From assembly GCA_036971615.1 (NCBI GenBank), contig JAYKKR010000008.1, forward strand, positions 1,488,001 to 1,552,000: a stretch of DNA of 64,000 nucleotides. The letters run 5' to 3'. A model generated the notes under the pieces. That model ran no database searches, was not told the origin of the DNA, and saw nothing but the letters and a program-made list of their open reading frames with translations. Below, one piece after another: positions 11,901-23,092 of this stretch (position 1 is its first letter; the number at the start of each line of letters is the position of its first letter). The translations under genes were made by a program, and so were the position numbers. This stretch comes from Amyloporia xantha. Its lineage: Eukaryota > Basidiomycota > Agaricomycetes > Polyporales > Adustoporiaceae.

Positions 11901-12140
11901 TAGGTGTCGCCATGTTCTGGGACAATAGCCTCCAGACTGGACTGCAGAGCAGTGGCGGTGGCTATCTCAGACTCGTACTTGTGTTGCCCAGAACGAGGTT
12001 CGTGAGACGCAAACTACTGGTCCTTTGCCTGGATTTTCATACTCTTCGCTGTGGATTGCCGTCGGCCTGCCATCACCGCCTCCTCTTCCGCTTGTTCCGT
12101 CGGCCGTGATACCTACGATCCCACCAGAGTCTCTCGGCTT
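8930..12140 (-). pseudogene. FAS2: Fatty acid synthase alpha subunit (FAS2) pseudogene
   Basis: FAS2 is the cytosolic type I subunit that carries ACP, ketoreductase, ketosynthase and phosphopantetheinyl transferase domains. From 5' to 3' on the minus strand: HSEEYE linker (about 12080); LEAIVPEHGDTYI and RHFDSSWNQARQ (11830-11930); a segment like QYYVDSCNLNQGETDKLAKHFGQQ (11630-11720); DALLTDVSKSSIG and GLLTVDAHVVITIPRYSR of the ketoreductase (10970-11080); GSKCSALTVVPFNQG (10900-10930); MEPVWIELN (about 10330); GEVGPW and FTIKG of the ketosynthase start (9970-10030); FCGYD..IELYHDLEA (9660-9740); GWINLLLL (about 9160); and SVEIAHNTLLWGKA (about 9040). The frame breaks repeatedly. The ketosynthase active-site GAC motif reads GAW across an intron at 9129, so the nucleophile Cys is lost. 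The C-terminal ketosynthase part, the transferase domain and the ACP are not seen. Confidence 0.88.
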
Positions 12141-12213
12141 TTCTACTAGCAACCCTCTGGAGAGAATCGCGCCAGCAATTGCAGAACATCGGTCGCACTT
12201 CTTCATCAGGACC

Positions 12214-14700
12214 TCACCCTTTGAGGACACTATGCCTTCCATCCCTCAATCTCACTACCCCATCCATCGCCTTCCTCACGCTAGAATTTGGAATCATCTG
12301 CAACATATCTGCCTCATTCCGCGTCCGCGAGTAGTCCGCCCACTTGTTCTTCTTTGCGAACTTCAAAGGCGCCGTCTCTGTCTTTCTACCCACAGACACC
12401 GGCTCCGAATCAGTGTCCTCGAACAGATCAGAACCGTCTGCTATAGGGGCGTTGAACAGCTCCTGCAAACGGCCCACAAGCATTGCCTATGTGTGGAAAG
12501 TCATTAATGAGAATGTGCAGGAGAATAAACCACGCCATCACATACATATGGGTGGGCCCTCGAGGTCTCTCCGCTAAAGAGGCGTGTTCATCGTTTGGCA
12601 ATTTGTGCAGACAGTCAGGTTCTGATCGCCATCATCGCTGACGCCTCTTCCCGACGCAGAGGCTTCCGGCCTGAAGGAAATCGCATCAGATGCGATCGGA
12701 GTCATGTCCTACATCGGGAACAAACTCACGTTTTCCTGTGCGAACCGCCCGCACGGCCATCCTGCGAAACACGCTTGGTCGACACAGCCTTGCGAGGTGG
12801 ATCTCGGGAGCTGACACAACTCACGTTCGAGGTGTTGTAAGGCTCAGGCTCAGCATTCGAGCTAGCTCCGTTTCCCCACCCGCCACTCGAGGGACTAGGA
12901 TGAAAGCTCTGGAAGGTGCTGCCCTGGCGGTCCACTGGAACAATATGGTGCGGGTCGACGTGTGTGTAAGAACCTATACCCGGGCCGCCATCGAGACCAG
13001 GATACCTGCGAGATGGCCATAATCTTAAGATGGTTCCCCCATCCTGACGTTCGTGACATCTAACTGAATGTAGCCCTCCGCTCCTGCAGAAGAGGCCGCA
13101 GTGGATGGTCACGGCAGGATGGCAGACAGGCCTTACACCAACAGTCGGATAGAAGTTTTCGTTAAGGGTGGAGCGTAGTGTATCGTGAGATACTATTTCC
13201 AAAGATCGGAGGTCATTCGATGAGGATAATGGCGAGCAAAGACTGTGGCGGTAGACTTTGTCGCCGCAGATGAATCAGAGCAGCGAATCGTATGACGGAA
13301 AGGTGAAAACAAACGGTGAGGAAGGGAATGGACTGTCACGTCTGAATTGCTCCGAATCTTGCGCATCGCCATGGTCTGGCAATGAGTCCGTACGGAAGTC
13401 TCTGCACAGCATCCCGTCCGCGTGTGGTGCATCAGCGCGCCACTTAGTTCCAAGAAGGGACTCAAGGGTCAAGAGTTTTCCTTTAACTTGATAGCGTCCA
13501 CTCACCCCTGTAGAAAATGCCTTCTCGGGCCACTGTATGATCGAAACTTGTCTTCAAGACATGCTTAGGGAACGTCCGCTGCTCGGGCGACACACCCGTC
13601 GATGCCGACATACTGGATAGCCCGTGTAAACCAAATGGGGGAGGGGGGACTTAGATGGCTCGTAGGACTGCTCAATGCAGAACAGGATCCCATACGACCG
13701 CATGATCCATGGCCGGGCTCTGGGACAGCGGACAGACCCAATCGGATACTTCGACGACCTGTGAGCGATGATATGCCAGGAATGAGTATGCTGGGGGACG
13801 AAGAAAGTCCCTTTGGAGGCGTGGAGGAGGGGGATTTACCTGACTATGATGGTTAAAGAAAATGCTGGACGTGGGCGGTCTTGATCGCAAACGACTCGCT
13901 GGTCGCCAGTCCATTGGTGCTCAAGACCGGGTCGTACTCATGGCTCGCCAATCCATTGTCATTTCACTGTACTATGCGTTAGATATGCAAGGTGCCATCA
14001 TATATCACGAAACCTACTCGCTGTCATCCACGTCGTCTTCGTTAGTTCCATCGAAACCGACCACTGTGACTTTCGCCTTGCCCTTGTTGATGGTCCTGCC
14101 TCTCTCAGCCTGCCCCTCCTTGACTTGACGCCGAAACCCTCTCCGGACTCAGCAGCCTGACCCTCCCGACCTTGTCCGTCACCTATTTGCTCTTCCAGTT
14201 TGAATCTCTCCTCTCTTCGCCTTCTTAAGAGCAAGAGCCACCATATGTCACGTGATCATCTCCATCCGCTGAGTGTGAGATAAGGTAGCCTTCGTGCGAG
14301 GTCGCAAGAGGACCTTCCTTCGCTAGTTTCTCACGATCTGCATTTCCCGTTGCCAGCTCGATGGGATGAAGATCTAGAGAACCAGAAAGGCGTGGAGAAG
14401 GGAAATTCTGAGGAGCCTGGTTCTCCACGTGAGAATTGCGGGGGAAGAGGTGGCCGGAGAATAAGTCGGATAATACACGTGATTTCGGACTGCTCGCTAG
14501 AGGCCGGTGCGGAACACTTGCTAGAATCACCATATAACGAAAGATCCGTAGTGCTCTGCGTGGATCCCGGTAGAGAATCTGCCGCAGACCCATGTCGCGA
14601 AGGCGGATTCAGAGAAAGGTAAGGCGGACCTCCAAGGGAGATAGACAGCGAAGGGACAGATGCTGGAGACGTCCATAGTGACGGTGGCAATGCCAATTCA
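12214..14700 (-). pseudogene. AreA-type GATA transcription factor pseudogene
   Basis: The family is a nuclear regulator of nitrogen metabolism in fungi. On the minus strand: NFPSPRLSGSLDLHPIEL and ATGNADREKLAKEGPLAT (14300-14400) precede the AreA N-terminal (DUF1752-like) motif RMEMIT-stop-HMVALALKK, where the family's Trp is TGA (14248-14250). Then come KLEEQIGDGQ (about 14190), SIFFNHHSQVNPP (about 13850), FPKHVLKTSFDHTVA (13520-13570), SGRYQVKGK and LLGTKWRADAPHA (13430-13500), and a Ser/Pro-rich stretch. The GATA finger is CTNCQTMNTPL, a stop (TAG 12574-12576) in place of Trp, RRDLEGPPIC, an intron, and NACG (about 12490). A tail frame NAPIADGSDLF..VGRKTE runs to 12214. There are several frameshifts. 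FAS2 follows on the same strand. The exact 5' end is unclear. Confidence 0.82.
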
Positions 14701-14908
14701 TGACGATCGCTCTGGAAGGGCATCCTTGGGCCAATGTACACTAACGACGAATGGTGGGGAAAGACGGGGAATTTGCCAAGACGGCCCTCGGTAACGGGAC
14801 CAATTAGCACATCGTACTAATTGCTATATCAGGATCAGGTATTTGGTGGCTTAAGGCGCTGCGCGTAGAATGAGGAGGATCATGAGTGCCTGGTAGTCGA
14901 TAGCTATC

Positions 14909-16523
14909 CTAAGTCGACATGGAGTTTGAAACTGAAGAACCGGACGATTGCATGTTGATGGGTCCATAAGACGGGGCACCGGTAACAAGAGACGTCCGCT
15001 TGCCATAAAGGTTGTTGCCAGTGTTGCTGCGGAAATGCAAAAGTAAACCTCGCTGCGAAGAGGAAGGCGTGGAAGAATATGGTGACCTATTCAGCCACGG
15101 CGCTGGTGAGTTCCATCCGACGGCCAGTCGCGTAATGTCCTTGGTATTCAATGGTGGGAGGACTCGAGGGTTGATCGGATAATCGTGTGGGGGACGGTGC
15201 AATCGCGTGCGTGTAGACTGGAAAATACCGCTGTACCCGGAGGGCCTAAAGCGCCAGACGTAACAAGAGATGTAGATGCGGAAGGATCGAGGGGCGCGGG
15301 GAACACGTTTCCCCATTCGTGAACCGGCACAGATGAAACCGAGCCGTACGGCCCCGAGGCAACGCCAGTATGGGGCACAGGGGGGACGAGATGCTGGAGC
15401 ATGCATCTAACGGGCTGTGGTTGAGTGGGATTGAAGAGGGATATCTGCTGCCACCAGGGAGAAGAGTGAGAAGAGTTAGATACAGAGGAAGGACGAGGGC
15501 TAAGCTCCGACGTCAGCTGCCTCTGATCGATCGAGAAGTCCTCGAAATGCTTTTCACTGTGGCTAGGACGACTTGAGCCTGCTTGCGAACGAGTCTCTTC
15601 TGTGTCAACATCGTGTGCGTTCGATTCAGTTCGGTTGTCCTCGAGTCGCCGAATGGATTTGCGATGAATCGCGACAAGGACGGTGAACTGATCATAGTAC
15701 CTCACTAAGCTCGTATCCGCCACCATCTCGGGCAATCCTAGTACGCGAATGAGTAAGTTTTATTCCTCATCATGCCTTTCGTGGCGAACGCCGCCGCTAA
15801 CGCGACAGCCAAAGACAAGCCTACGTGAGATCGGCCGATCAGCTCACATCGCGGGAAAAGTAGCGTCGTCTGACGCACCTTCAGGAATCGCAACGGGAAT
15901 CAACATGACAGAAATGACAAGAACTCGCACAAACGCGCTACCCCTCGCATGCGTAGTGCGACTGAAATCATTCGTCCCGAGTAGGACGAAGATCCGGATC
16001 AGGGGCGCCGTAGAGAGCGATGCACCAGCAGAGCTTCCCAGCTTCGAGATGGTCTCCGCGAGGTCGTGCAGCTTCAGCTGTAAATGTAGGTTCTCTGTGT
16101 CTCCACGAAACGCCGTTGACGAGAAATCCTATCGGTTAGCGAAGGAAGTCAATCAGATAGTGATGAAGACTTCGAGAGCACGGAAATGCACTGTGAAGAG
16201 GACGGAGCCGAAGGAATATACGCACGCATCATGATGCGCCTGTTGGGCAACTTCGGACCGACAGCATAGCTGCTATAGCCTTCCAACATCTCGCTCCCGC
16301 TCACCATGAAAGAACCAGTGCCGGTGTGTCCGTGGCCGTGGTCATAGCGATGAACGTGTCTGTCCTCATCCTGCTCCACCTTCAAACCAGCGCCTCCTGA
16401 CAATCGACCTTCCTTCTCGCATCGCGTTCGCCGCTCACGCCGGACTCGTCGCATCGACCACCATGCTCCTCGGGAGATTCCCGTCACGCGCAACGATCTC
16501 GCCAGGCTCCAGCAGGGCCACAT
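14909..16523 (-). pseudogene. Unidentified Ser/Pro-rich gene remnant
   Basis: I do not recognise the family. Minus-strand segments look coding: SGSEMLEGYSSYAVGPKLPN (about 16240-16300), NLHLQLKLHDLAETISKLGS (about 16030-16100), an acceptor at 15742 followed by VRYYDQFTVLVAIHRKSIRR (15640-15700), then a 195-codon Ser/Pro/His-rich frame ending at 15148. A frameshift near 15190 joins it to HDYPINPRVLPPLNTKD and a tail that ends ...SSVSNSMST at 14909. At least one frameshift and scattered stops suggest decay. It lies upstream of the GATA remnant on the same strand and could be a separate regulatory protein. Confidence 0.4.
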
Positions 16524-18772
16524 CGCCCACTAGAGTGCGGTACACACTTCCCGATCAGAGTGTCAGGATTGAGATGTTGGGCATCGATTTTCTTGAACAA
16601 GTCGAAATGAAACTCACCAGTCAAAAATTGACATCCTGAGCCCAATTCGCTCACATATTCGGGAGGGCATTAGACCAGGCTCAAGGAGTGGAAAGGGACA
16701 TCGAAGGCAGGCAGCAGGCAAAGGGTTCGAACCAAACCCACGCTCCCAGCTTGATGTAGTCTCGGCGTGTTGCGGCTCTTTTGCACGAGTCAAGTACGAG
16801 TCAACATCTCGCCCAACATCTCCTTGACTTGATCAATGATGAGATTTTCGGTCGACTAAAGATCATATCAGGGCCAGATATAATGTAAGAACTGTACCGA
16901 TACCAACCTTTCTGAAGATCGATCTTCTCCGTCTACAGATAGTTCAGTACTCCCGTCTGCAGAACTCCCTGTTCGCCCGCGCGAACATATTGTTGACCCT
17001 ATTAGTGCTGTTCATTCATAATTGCAGACGACTTACCTCCACGTTGTGATTTACGATCCCGATAATGCAACCCGTCCACTGGAGAATGTCGCCGGCGGCT
17101 TCACAGACAGCCGCATCGATGGATGCTTTCGAGATACGACTGAGGGTGGCCACACGCATCACATGAACTACGGTATTCCGAGAATCACGTTGCACCGCAA
17201 TCTACATAGTGATACCGCGGTAGAATATGATGCCGACAAGAGGCGAGATGGGAAGAATCTCCGCGATAGAGACAAGCTCAGAGGAATTGCAGAGCGAGTG
17301 ACCTGCAAACGCAGCGCCGTTTTGAGCAGGGCCACTCGTGCCGGACATGTCTTGTGTACATTCTGGCTGAACCCCTTCCTATAAAGTGTTTATTGCGTTA
17401 GCCATGAGCCGGACAGCACGAATTTCGTACAAGACATACGAAAGACCATCTCTGAACATGAGAACCGGTGAATAGTAGCCTTCTTGCGCCTCTATCTTTC
17501 CTCTCCCACATTTGGCACCTGGGCCACGGCCCACGAGATCTTTCAGACTCTCAGACTACGCCAAAGCGGAGAAAGCTCTTGTCATGTGATCTGTTTATGG
17601 TGCACTGTAGCCACCAGGCGCCGGTATGGTCGAATTTCTCGAGCTCGCATGTAGAGAGACTGTTTTCTACACTGCTATCCTGACGGTTCAGGAGCAATAG
17701 GTGCCAAACACCATTTGGTTGGACCTGGCGACGCGAGAAATCAGTAAAACGCCACATTGGCTCGCGCAAGATTCATAAACGTGCCTTGGCCTTATATCTT
17801 TGAGAACTTGACCTCTTTCCTGCCCGAGTTTGACAAGCTTTCATAGCCGCTCGTCACTCTGACAAACTGCTTGGGCGATCTGGCTACGCTCCTCCTCATC
17901 TCTGGTCTTGCTTGCAGGTTCTCCGAACGAGCTCCAGCTTGCCCCACCGTGCCCATAATTTCCTTCGGCTGTATGTTCAATACCTAGTCAACGGATTTCC
18001 TAATCAGCAGTCGATTCAAAATTTGGGGACCAAACCCACCTTTGTGATCCGGCCCTGCATTATCAAGAAGTTTTATATCGTTAACATCAAGTTGGACACT
18101 TTGGAAGGGAATCCGTATGGTGCGCCGCGGCGCCTTATGGCCATTCAAAATGTACTCTTGAGACGCTAGATATGGCGATCTGCGTCATATTTTTTCAGTC
18201 TCCATAGGCAACTCGCCGGCAACGCTGACATACCCGGTTGCAACACACGTGTTTCTGCGCATCCCGACGACCCAGCGTTGTGAGAGTTCCTTCCAAGGTT
18301 TCTCGACTTCGACAGCAGGTCCGGCAGTAGCCTCGGGACGGCGTGCGAGGAATCCACGATGAGCGACACGCCGCCGACTGCCCGTCCGTCGGATTTAGGA
18401 AGCGCAAGTACTTCCACGATACGTGCGGCGGAACATACCAAGCCGCATGTATCGAGACATCCCGCTGTTCAGATTGTGCGCGCCGCTTTTCAGCAGTTTA
18501 CCACCGTCCGGACAGCGCGTGCTGAAGAACTCCAGAAAGAGTTTTACTTCAGAGACGTCTGGTGCTTGCACTTGCGCCACAAGGCTACGGGGGAACCGAT
18601 GAGGTCCAAACAGAGTCCTTGCGAGGTAGAAGGAGCCCATGTGTGTGGGGCAATGAACCATTGGTGTTAAACGGTCGCGGGTTGTAATTAGTCACATGAT
18701 CACTGGGCCTTGAGCGATTAGCCGCCAGTCTCTATTGCCATGCGCACCTTTTTCCATTTCGCCCGCCTTGCC
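16524..18772. other. No gene assigned
   Basis: Short open frames only. A minus-strand stretch around 17820-17960 reads as a charged helix-like segment in broken frames (SDERLMKLVKLGQERGQ by joining frames), possibly a gene remnant. A plus-strand frame at 18359-18670 (103 codons, with AVQIVRAAFQQF) is unassigned. Confidence 0.35.
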
Positions 18773-19128
18773 ACGTCTCACAACAGGAACTATATGGGCC
18801 GCCGCTTGTACACCCCCGACCGACGGTGTCCTGTGCTGTCTTGGCTTCTTGCCGGGTGATGCAGGCATCTGACAGTCGGGGTGGAGGAGGCGTCCTTTGG
18901 TTCTTTTTTGAGGCGAAGCCAGCGCGGATAGGCAGCCCCTCCATCTGCTCACGCCTCACAACAGGAATTATATGGGCCGTCGCTTGTACACCCCCGACCG
19001 ACGGTGTCCTGTGCTGCCTTGGCTTCTTGCCGGGTGATGCAGGCATCTGGCAGTCGAGGTGGAAGAGATGTCCTTTGGTTCTTTATTGGGGTGAAGGCAG
19101 CATGGGTAGGCATTCCCTCCATTCGCAG
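18773..19128. repeat. 178-base tandem duplication, two copies
   Basis: Two head-to-tail units (18773-18950 and 18951-19128) share CACAACAGGAA, TATATGGGCCG, TTGTACACCCCCGACCGACG and GCCGGGTGATGCAGGCATCT, with roughly 10% divergence. The period is not a multiple of three, yet each unit is open in several minus-strand frames. Confidence 0.9.
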
Positions 19129-20650
19129 AGAACCGCGATAAGCACCACAATGCAGTGCAAAATCTGGCAATCCGCAGCCCTGGTGCCGCATCCTGCAGTT
19201 CAGCGCAAAGTCTGCCGCGGCTGCTGCCCCAGTGCACCACCCTCTGTATGCCAAGGCATGCACCCTGGCCTGAAAGGCGCATGTGCACTTCGCCGGTGGT
19301 GTCCGCATCCGGGTTGTCTGGCTATCTGGATATGGACACTTGAGGCGTGGTCGCAGCGCACCCTATCTTGTAGTGTGAGCAACTTCAATTAAAAACCGCG
19401 CTCATCTTTTATACGCCTACTAACACTCGCAGCACCCCCGTCTCACTGTTTGTGCGCAGAGCGTCTCATCCTAGCAGCGGGGCGGGATCATTGCCTGTTT
19501 GCATGCTCGACGATCTCGTGCTGCCCGTACTACTCGCACAATCCGCACCGTCCGGTAGCGGTCGAGGTGTCTGTGCTAGCACGCTCTTTAATGAGCCGCC
19601 CTCTTATATAGATACTGGTGCCCACTGCCAGAGAGTCGCTCAGCGGTAGTGAGGTTGGGAGTGCCTTGGGCGGCTTGCGCAGAGGCGATGTGGGCGGGAA
19701 TGTCTGTTCATCGTTCCGTACCTGCCGTGTAATCTACACGCATAAAACAAGAATATATATAAGTTGGTAGACTAGAACATATACTGTGCTGGCGTCTTGT
19801 ACCAAGTCTTGATTATTCATTAACTATTCAGTCTCGTGAGCGCGTCGACACGGTCCAGTGCGACTTGAACCTACTGAAAGCTGTTGAACGGACGTTTTGT
19901 GTATTGAAAGTTCGGTTGCATTCTATTCCGCGGGTTGAACAGCTTCATTAGGTCGGCTCAGTATATTTGATCGAACACGTTGTCTAATTTCGAATTCCAA
20001 GTGTTAGGTCGATGTTAATTAGGAGCTCGAACGAGGTTCGATCCCAGAGTTAGCCGTCGATCTCGGAACATGTTTCTTTGCTCGTCCCATTGGCTAGTGC
20101 AACAACTTCACATCTCTCTGAGGGTTCGCAGCTATGGTGTTGCTGGCTTATGGGATGTACGTCTAACTGCGGGATCTCTTACTAATTGTACAGACACTGT
20201 TCATCTGAATCTTATTTCTAGACTATGCGTCCTGTGGGTCAGGTTCGCTGCCTGACGTGCCTGGCAGTCACCGGTGGGTTTGAAGCTAACCCCGAAGGCG
20301 CTTGCGGCCTTAAGCTGGCATAGATGCGAGCATATGGTTCTACCATGCCAAATCTGGCCGCGAGGGCGAGAATTCAGAGCTAAGAACGCTGTTTTTCAAA
20401 TGCGCGAGACTGCTCAGCGTGCCGTTCCTCCCCTTGTTTGTATTCGACAGGTCCAAGTGTCCTGAAATAAAGTGTGGCAAACGATTCAGCGACTAACATC
20501 ATTGAATGGTACAGGGAATGCAGAAGATTATTGGTGCGTTTAGGTGTGAGCGGCGGGTGATCTGTGTTTATCCCATTTGTTCCTTCTTGTTCCTCAGGGA
20601 AATCGAAGGCTCCTGGTGACTCGGGCGCATAACTCACTTGAATATAAAGA
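19129..20650. other. No gene; AT-rich repetitive DNA
   Basis: The first 250 bases continue open minus-strand frames beside the tandem duplication. From about 19800 to 20060 the DNA is rich in GAAC/TTCGAA/GATCG words, like the outer ends of the inverted arms, and may be an old degraded relative. No gene recognised. Confidence 0.35.
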
Positions 20651-21310
20651 TACGACCGAGCATGGGGGCGGAGGGTAGGCGAATTGGGAGCTTCACTCAG
20701 TTTTTTTTGTTTGGGTACGTGCCGTAGGGCGCCGCAGTCACCGGCTAACATAATGGTCGCAAGGCCCTCGCACGGGGAAGAATAAGGCGGTCCACCATCG
20801 GTATACGACCTCACTGTGGGAGCACGTCCTGCGCACCGAGCTCATGATCCACCGGTGTTCGACATCCCTTCTTTTATTCCCACCCCGGACGCAGGCATTG
20901 TCTTCGCTTGCTCGCGCATTCCCTACCCTCACACCTCTCCACGCAAATCAACTGCCGGTAGAAATCTTCTGACGAAGTCGCGTTCATTATGCCTTCCGGT
21001 TGCGACACACAGGAATGCACCGGTTTTCTCATCGCGCGGATGATCCTTTCTTTTCGCGCCATCATTTCGTTGTGCTCTCCTTGGGAAGCTGGTGTGGGAG
21101 GCCGTCTCTTTCTCCTTGTCGTATTGCGATGTCCTCTTGCGCCGTATCTTTGTGATGATATTTTTGCACCAGGCTGTTCATCACTTCCATCATGCGATTA
21201 CCCATTGTACATATAATTCTCCACCATTACCCCAGTCCTTTCGTGTTTGCAGGTGTTTCTCCTTTCTCCATTCCTGATGGACACTTACTTGATCTTGTCC
21301 TCTAGTTTCT
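20651..21310 (+). repeat. Third, partial copy of the CK1 3'-flank repeat
   Basis: Direct-orientation match to 4005-4434 of the left arm (GAAGAATAAGGCGGTCCA, CCTCACTGTGGGAGCACGTCC, GTCGCGTTCATTA), then to the reverse complement of about 36495-36720, which the left arm lacks (GTGCTCTCCTTGGG, TCTTTGTGATGATATTTT, CTTGTCCTCTA). It lacks the 118-base insert, so it shows the pre-insertion state. Divergence from the arms is clearly greater than that between the arms. Confidence 0.9.
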
Positions 21311-23092
21311 CATCTCTTCGAGATTCAGCCGCATGCGGTTGTTTCTTGGAGGGGGCGCGGAGATGAGAGAGGGCGCCTTGTCTGGTTTGGTTGGTCGGTT
21401 GGTTGGTCGGTGGCTATGTTACACAGGGCGAGAGGGCCGATGGATGCCATCACATGGTACAAGCTGCTCGATACGGTGCAATGCATTCATACCGCCCTCT
21501 GTCCTCCTTGATGTTTACCTTTCCTGCAATATTTGTTGCTGATTAGGCGCGTAGCTCGGAAGGTTCCTTAGATATTCTCCTTTGGGACTATGTTCAAGGT
21601 AGTTCTTGCTGTCCTCGTTATACATGCAGTTTTGTGAACATAATATACGCGTCGAACGTGGTACTTCCACATGTGGATCATGATACGTGAATGATACCAA
21701 ATTTGATTCGGAAGGTAAGCCAAGGCTCATCTAGTTGGATGTTCGCGACTCGACACAGCTCATGTACAATTGGAAGGTTCACGTAAGTAAGAGAAAAGCC
21801 TAGCGACAATGTACAGAACATTAGAAGTCGTACCGACTGAGTATATGGTTTCCTTCGATGGCTGCAACTTGATGCCTCTCCTGTTCTGGACCACCAGAGT
21901 ACCAATCGCAGTACTTGGACAACCGTATCAATTGCTATGAATTTTGATACAAGTTTGATGATGCATCCAGCAGCTGTGATCTGACGAACTGGGCGAAGAC
22001 GATCGGAAAGAGATATGCGGGAGGGAAATTTGAAACTACTCTATTGAATGAGGCGGTCAAGATGAATACGATCTGAGATAACGCCTTGGAGACCTACCCT
22101 CACGTGGGATTATTTAGGCGTCTCAGACGGGTCTGGTGTTTCGAGGCGATCGCGGCTTGTAGATGTCATTACCCTATCTCCCTTCCATCAGCCTTCCGCG
22201 AATGCGCAGACCTCACCTACCACCGCGTTCAGAAAACGGTAAGTCAGCCCTCGAACACACCATGCGCGAACTCACTCCAACCTTGGTGCAGAAATTGCAT
22301 CTATTTCAATCAGTCAGATGCGGGAAATAACAGGGTGTATGGCATGATCGCGCTGGTCGACTTCCCTGAATGGCGAGCACTCGAGCACCCAGAACCCGGC
22401 CGAATCAGCCCTCTGCTCCACCCATAGAGCCGCGGTTTATCGCCTTAATTTTGCTTCGAATGGGGATGGATAGATTGCAAGTAGGGTGAGATTATAGCAT
22501 ACTTTTTTCCTCTTCGTAGCGCTAACGCCCTCCTATATTATGAATCCGAGTCGCTCTCAGTGGCTGCTTTCAAGTTTGGCCAAGTGTCCAAGCGAGACGA
22601 GAAAATGGGCATGGCAAAGCCACCGAGGACTTCTACGAATGCGGTCAATAAGACTTTCGCGAATTGCACGAGTCCAATTGCCGGCTTCCGTAAGTATTCG
22701 TCATGTATGAATGCAAATTAGTACAACCTCACTGCAAAGTACTGCTCAGACATCAATTCACATTCTTATTTGCCAGTGATGTGTAATATAGGGCTCAGCC
22801 AGCAGACACCCGATGATATGTATGGGGAGGCGAACAAGCATTATGCACAATCTTCCATGCTACCATGCCACCCTCAGTTCAAGCAGATGTGACGATCAAA
22901 GAACCAAAAAACTGCACAGGATATTTGATATCCACCACACATCAGTTCGGATGTGAGAAGGAAGGAGCACATGAGTACTCAATTCTGAAATTGAGTGATG
23001 AAACTAGGTTTGCTATACAGAGAAGATCCAATTCCATAACTTCATCAAAGCATCCATCCAACTTGAGCCCCCTTGTCAGCCATGAGGCTGTA
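21311..23092. other. No gene assigned
   Basis: It contains a short GGTTGGTCGGTTGGTTGGTC simple repeat at about 21385-21410. A minus-strand frame at 21678-21905 has one hydrophobic stretch (LLMFCTLSLGFSLTYVNLPI) that I cannot assign. The last few hundred bases probably belong to the flank or non-coding end of the KDZ transposon. I could not find its terminal repeat. Confidence 0.35.
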
